Below, in pieces: positions 60,101-64,000 of a stretch of 64,000 nucleotides of DNA. Numbering within the stretch: position 1 is the first letter of the stretch; the number at the start of each line of letters is the position of its first letter. A program made the translations under genes and the position numbers. Below the pieces are notes generated by a model. That model did no database searches, was not told where the DNA came from, and saw only the letters and a list, made by a program, of their open reading frames with translations. Source of the stretch: Parus major (taxonomy: Eukaryota; Chordata; Aves; Passeriformes; Paridae); the NCBI RefSeq assembly GCF_001522545.3, contig NC_031781.1, positions 8,127,487 through 8,191,486 on the forward strand, in the 5' to 3' direction.

Positions 60101-63020
60101 TGTTTATTATTTTCTTTTGCCTTTTACTCACAAACTGATCTTTCAAGCACTTTCAGCTGAAGTTGTAGTTTGCTTCATGTGCATCTACTCTCACTTCACT
60201 CACTCCTGAAAATATTTTTCAAGTCCATGATTTTGAAGTGACTTCATGTAGGTACTGAATTGGCAGTGTTGTTCAGGACTAACTTGTCGTGTTGTTAACT
60301 GCAGCCTCATCATTACTGCCAAACTTTTATCCCTTAAGTAAGAGGGTATGAAGCTTGTTACAATGTGTAGATTTACGTGCTGCAGACCAAGCCAGTCTTG
60401 CTGTCAGCTGTTTCAAGGTACATACATTCTTTATGTATGTAATGGCATGAATATACAGATATATCAGGTGTGCTTTTGGGTATGCATTTGATTGCATAAC
60501 AGATGATAACTGGCACTCCTCTGTGGCCACTGCTGGATTTGGCCAAGTCTGAACCAGAGGACAAGGTCAAAGTTGTGTACTACTTAAACATATCTAACTG
60601 GAAATGATCAGGTAGTGAAAAGTCAGTTGCATGTCATAGTTTTACTTCTTTAATCTGTTTGAGTTTGAAACTGTATCAAGATTACTCTTAGACAGTAAAT
60701 TGTATTTCAGAGTTAAGAAACATTCCCCTTCTAGAGGGCTGTCAGACTTTTTTTCTTTATATGTATGTAAATCAGAGGTGAAAATCATGAAACAGCTGAA
60801 GCTGTTTATGAAGCTGTAATTGATGTACACGGGTATAAAGAAATAAATTTGACTGTTTAAGGTAAATTCTGTCTATGCTTAAGGTAAATTCTGATTAATT
60901 AGTTGCACAGCACGTGGGAAAAACCAATGGTGAAAACTATGCTACAATGTAGTCTCTTATTATTTAGGAAATAGTTCACCTATAGAAAGAAAACTGCCAC
61001 TGCTTAGTGAATTTAGTAGAGATATTGTCTACTGTAACAGCAAAAGCTGATACTTATATTCTTTCTCTTGTTCAATATTACAAAAATTCTTTCAAGTTAA
61101 TAAGTCCCTAAGGCTTTTTGTTTTAATTAAGCACTAAGTTGACTTTGTTTTTCCCTGCCACAGTGGTATCCAAGTTGTCATGACAAGAGTAAGTCAGTGT
61201 ATCATTGTGAATGCACTTGTATTCCTAATGAAGTTTATATTGCAAGCCAAGGATTTTGTACAATCTTTCTGGTCATTTTTATAATAGAGTGGAGTGGTCA
61301 AATTCTTATGATGGTGTTCTAGATTGGTCCTGTTCTGGTGAAGTGTAAGTGATTTTTGCAGTGTTTGAGACTGACTTGCACATTTTCCCTGAATAGCTGT
61401 ATTAAGAACAACCAATGGCATATTTATGTCAACTCTGATTGTTGTGTCTTAATCTTGGAAACATGGATAGTAACCCTATTGTGCCAGGGCTCCAGTCAGC
61501 ATTTTATATTTTAAATAAAAGCTTAATTATAGTAACTTTCTGGGTGGGACTTGTACTGATGCAAAAGCCTCTTGCATTCTTCATCACACTGACTTTCAGA
61601 AAATACCATTATTGGTGACAGGATGTATTCCCTTCCATTAAACAAAGTTATGACATGCAGGTATTGCCCTCCATTATCAAGTGTAGCTCAGTTCTCTTAA
61701 TTTTTATAGTATTAGCCAGATAACCTCAGAGGAAGTTGTTACACTTGGGAATGCTCTTAACTTGTTTTTGCAACAATCAGAGACTAAAGGTGAGCAGGAG
61801 CTGTGGCAGCTGGCTGGGCAGGGCCCATGGTGGGGCAGTGACAGGGCCATGAGGCTCTGTGGAACAAGGTGAGTGCAGAGGCTCCAGCAGCACAACCACT
61901 ACCATGGGCACTGGACATATCTTCACAGGCTGAGGTGGTTTGTTATGGGATAAACACCATGTAAAAAACCATGGGCCATAACCACATTATGGTTAAATTT
62001 GTATTTTATAAGGTTTGTAGATTTTTCTGGGGAAAAGCAGACTTTTGAATTCTGTAACTTCTGTGATAAAGATGCATGTATAACTAGAAAAAAAAATCTA
62101 TGCTTACTTCATTATGAAGGAATAAATACTACTAATGCCAAATGTGTTGATGAACTTCTTTTTTACTAAAATAGGAGCTGACATTTGCAGTATTTTTAGA
62201 AGTAACAGGCATGTTGTAGGTCTTTCTAAGACTTCTGTAAATCATCCTAAAATGACAGGGCTCCAAAAGTTTAAGCTCCACCTCTATAGAGAGAAACTCC
62301 AAAAATTGCAAGCATGGCTTTAGACAGCACGGTGTAAGGAAAACCCAGTTCTAGAGAGAATAGTCCAAGTTCATGGTGGATGAGACATCAGTACCTGAGA
62401 AGGAGCTGCAAACTAACACAGCTTTCAGCAGTGCCAGCTTGTTGAAATATTGGTATTTCACATGACCTGCTGTGATAAGCAGAGGTTTCTCAAGCTTAAT
62501 CCCAGTTCATTGCCTAGAATGGAAGATTGCTTTGTTGGGTGAAGAAAAGAATTGCTTACACTGCTCTTCAGAACTTCACTGTAGGACTTCACTAATAAAA
62601 ACTACTTGGCAAGAGAAGGGAAGAAGTACAAGAGAAAACTACTTCCCTTCCTGATTTTAGTACAATTCCTGACCTTTAACTAAACCCTGAGTTCAACCCT
62701 GGAATGGGGGTAGTGGTATCTGATATGACAGGCTCTAACTTAGCCATAACACAAGGCTTACAGCCCTGTATTTTACACTTCTTTAACTTGTCACACTAGG
62801 CATTTAAAATGCTGTTGCCATAACTTCCAGATAGGTCATAGTCCAGGAGATCCTTAGAATGAGATCACCAATACTTACATTTTGGGGGTCTCACCATTTT
62901 CTTCAGGGGGTGAGGGGAGAATGCTGGCATTCCTTAATATACAGAGGAGAGAAAATCCCAAAAGAAAAAAGCATAACAGTCTTATCCACGTTAAATTCCC
63001 TTCAAAGTACAGGACTAATC
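60101..63020. other. APPL1-ASB14 convergent intergenic region
   Basis: AT-rich DNA between two converging genes; it must contain the ASB14 3' UTR at its right end. A short direct repeat with a 22-base period (ttaaggtaaattctg twice) lies at about 60857-60893. A GC-richer patch near 61790-61910 is unexplained. No exon, tRNA or named mobile element recognised. Confidence 0.55.
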
Positions 63021-63214
63021 TTATGCACAGTTGAGGTTGTAGACCCCTGTGAAGTTTTCCTGTCCATAAAGATCATATTCCTTGTACAGGATGTAGTCTT
63101 TCAAGCAGTTTGGCAGGGGTAGGAAGGTCATGAAGACAGGACAGCGGAGACGCAGCCGGCCCATGCACGCCCGGATCTTCAGACGGCAAAGGTGCTTCAG
63201 AGAGCGAGGATTTG
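63021..63214 (-). CDS. ASB14: ASB14 terminal coding exon (SOCS box)
   Basis: ASB proteins pair ankyrin repeats with a C-terminal SOCS box that binds Elongin B/C and Cullin-5 to form an E3 ubiquitin ligase. This exon encodes the last 64 codons including TAA (63023-63021). It starts with [20 protein letters not shown] (the SOCS-box core with conserved PxSLKHLCR), continues [20 protein letters not shown], and ends NLNCA. Acceptor ctcctttctag. The exon joins in phase to the next exon upstream as ...IHFIL-T-NPRS. The SOCS box alone does not separate ASB14 from close paralogues; the position beside APPL1, converging with it, as in human, makes ASB14 the best name. Confidence 0.9.
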
Positions 63215-63308
63215 CTAGAAAGGAGAAGCAAAACTAAAATGCTACCAACCAAAAAAGCCCCAATGCCAAAACAGTTTGTTTTAATTAAAAATGTAAACAG
63301 ATACTTAC

Positions 63309-63462
63309 TTAAAATGAAGTGGATGTCTGGCCAGAGTTCCTGTTCTTTGAGAACTGCTTCGAGCTTCCAGCAAATCTTAACGTGATCGACGTAATCCAAC
63401 ATGACTCGCACTACTTTCCCAGACACGTGCTTCAGCCAGGACAAGGTTATCACTTCACAGAA
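63309..63462 (-). CDS. ASB14: ASB14 penultimate coding exon
   Basis: 51 codons plus one base, [20 protein letters not shown]... to WPDIHFIL, read from acceptor tttctatcag (63472-63463) to donor gtaagt. This is the linker between the ankyrin repeats and the SOCS box, typical of the ASB10/14/15 group ([20 protein letters not shown]). It is separated from the last exon by a 94-base intron. The ankyrin-repeat exons lie beyond the right edge, so the gene is partial. Confidence 0.88.
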
Positions 63463-64000
63463 CTGATAGAAACAAAATGTTTAGTTGGATAATACTCAAT
63501 ACTGCAGTAAATTATTTCTGTCTCTGAGGACAAGAACAGTTAACTTACTTGAGCAGGGTTTTAGAAGTTCCCACAGCTTGCCTAAGCCTCACTAGTAGAA
63601 TCTTAAAATCTGAGAGATGGTTACTTTGTACTAGATCCAAAAATAAACTCGAGTAGCTGTATATCTGGGGACTTGGTACTTAAAAAGAAGTGTTACCACT
63701 CAGGTGCTTAATAGGGGGACCCACCAGCCCAGTGCATGCATCACCCCCTTATCTATAGGTTAAAGAAGGGTTTATTAGGTTAAAATGGACTTTACAAACT
63801 GCAAAACAATGACACTGATGAGTGTCTCTAGGAATCTCTTTAGGTTTGCTGATTTCTGCTCATGCTTATCCCACCAGCTCCAGGGGTCGTTTCAACAGCC
63901 TTCCAGTCTTGGTATTCTAGTACAGGACAATGCAGAGAGCCAGCCTGCAAATCTCTGCTTTCACAGCATGAACAAGACTGCCCCGGAGAGCCAGCTCCAT
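63463..64000 (-). other. ASB14: ASB14 intron (runs off the right edge)
   Basis: Non-coding DNA upstream of the penultimate ASB14 exon. I looked for an ankyrin-repeat exon on the minus strand and saw none. A short minus frame from 64000 (MELALRGS...) stops after about 28 codons without an ankyrin signature. Confidence 0.7.

Noticed and set aside
63073..63453. 126-codon minus frame as a single ASB14 exon
   Set aside because: Beyond 63309 it reads through the 94-base intron and then the last exon in the wrong frame; splicing gives the SOCS box.
1..64000. CRISPR array, operon, phage or other prokaryotic system, or a novel gene system
   Set aside because: The window is vertebrate DNA with spliced genes and avian retroposons. 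I saw no regularly spaced repeats and no unassigned coding block with consistent splice signals.
1..64000. Endogenous retroviral or other viral coding remnants
   Set aside because: I looked for recognisable polymerase, capsid or envelope motifs in the open frames and saw none. Small diverged LTR fragments cannot be excluded by eye.

Overview
The window is nuclear DNA from a bird, probably a passerine. Several CR1 LINE fragments are present. One short retroposon (about 51987-52124) joins a tRNA-Ile-like head to a CR1-like tail, a structure I know from the TguSINE1 family of passerines. The genes are vertebrate genes with canonical GT-AG introns, and most of the sequence is intron or intergenic. 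The order IL17RD(-) - HESX1(-) - APPL1(+) - ASB14(-) matches the human 3p14.3 neighbourhood as I remember it, so this is a conserved vertebrate block. I found no new biological system here.

Layout. Positions 1-17566 are the 3' part of the large first intron of IL17RD, with no exon that I can support. IL17RD coding exon 1 (17567-17698, minus) encodes the signal peptide and lies in a CpG island (about 17250-18020). Positions 18100-29680 are intergenic, with three minus-oriented CR1 remnants and one G-quadruplex motif. HESX1 is complete at 29812-31783 (minus): four coding exons, 197 residues, with an eh1 repression motif and a homeodomain. Its upstream DNA is AT-rich and holds homeodomain-type and POU-type sequence motifs. 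A plus-oriented CR1 copy lies at 35270-35562. A second CpG island starts near 36050 and carries three CCAAT boxes exactly 32 bp apart, just upstream of APPL1.

APPL1 is complete on the plus strand. It has 22 coding exons from 36339 to 56772 encoding 708 residues, with BAR, PH and PTB domains. I joined every exon boundary by reading frame and splice site, and the total agrees with the 709-residue human protein. The 3' UTR and a convergent intergenic region follow. At the right edge are the last two coding exons of ASB14 (63309-63462 and 63021-63214, minus), which carry the C-terminal SOCS box.

These genes are not a functional pathway. IL17RD (Sef) is a membrane regulator of FGF/ERK signalling, HESX1 is a forebrain and pituitary repressor, APPL1 is an endosomal Rab5 effector and adiponectin/insulin signalling adaptor, and ASB14 is a substrate-receptor subunit of a Cullin-5 ubiquitin ligase. 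Their adjacency is ancestral synteny. The observations most worth a second look are the 32-bp-phased CCAAT array, the tRNA/CR1 SINE and the 40-base A tract within APPL1 intron 15, an exact 52-bp tandem duplication downstream of APPL1, and a strong hairpin in APPL1 intron 4.
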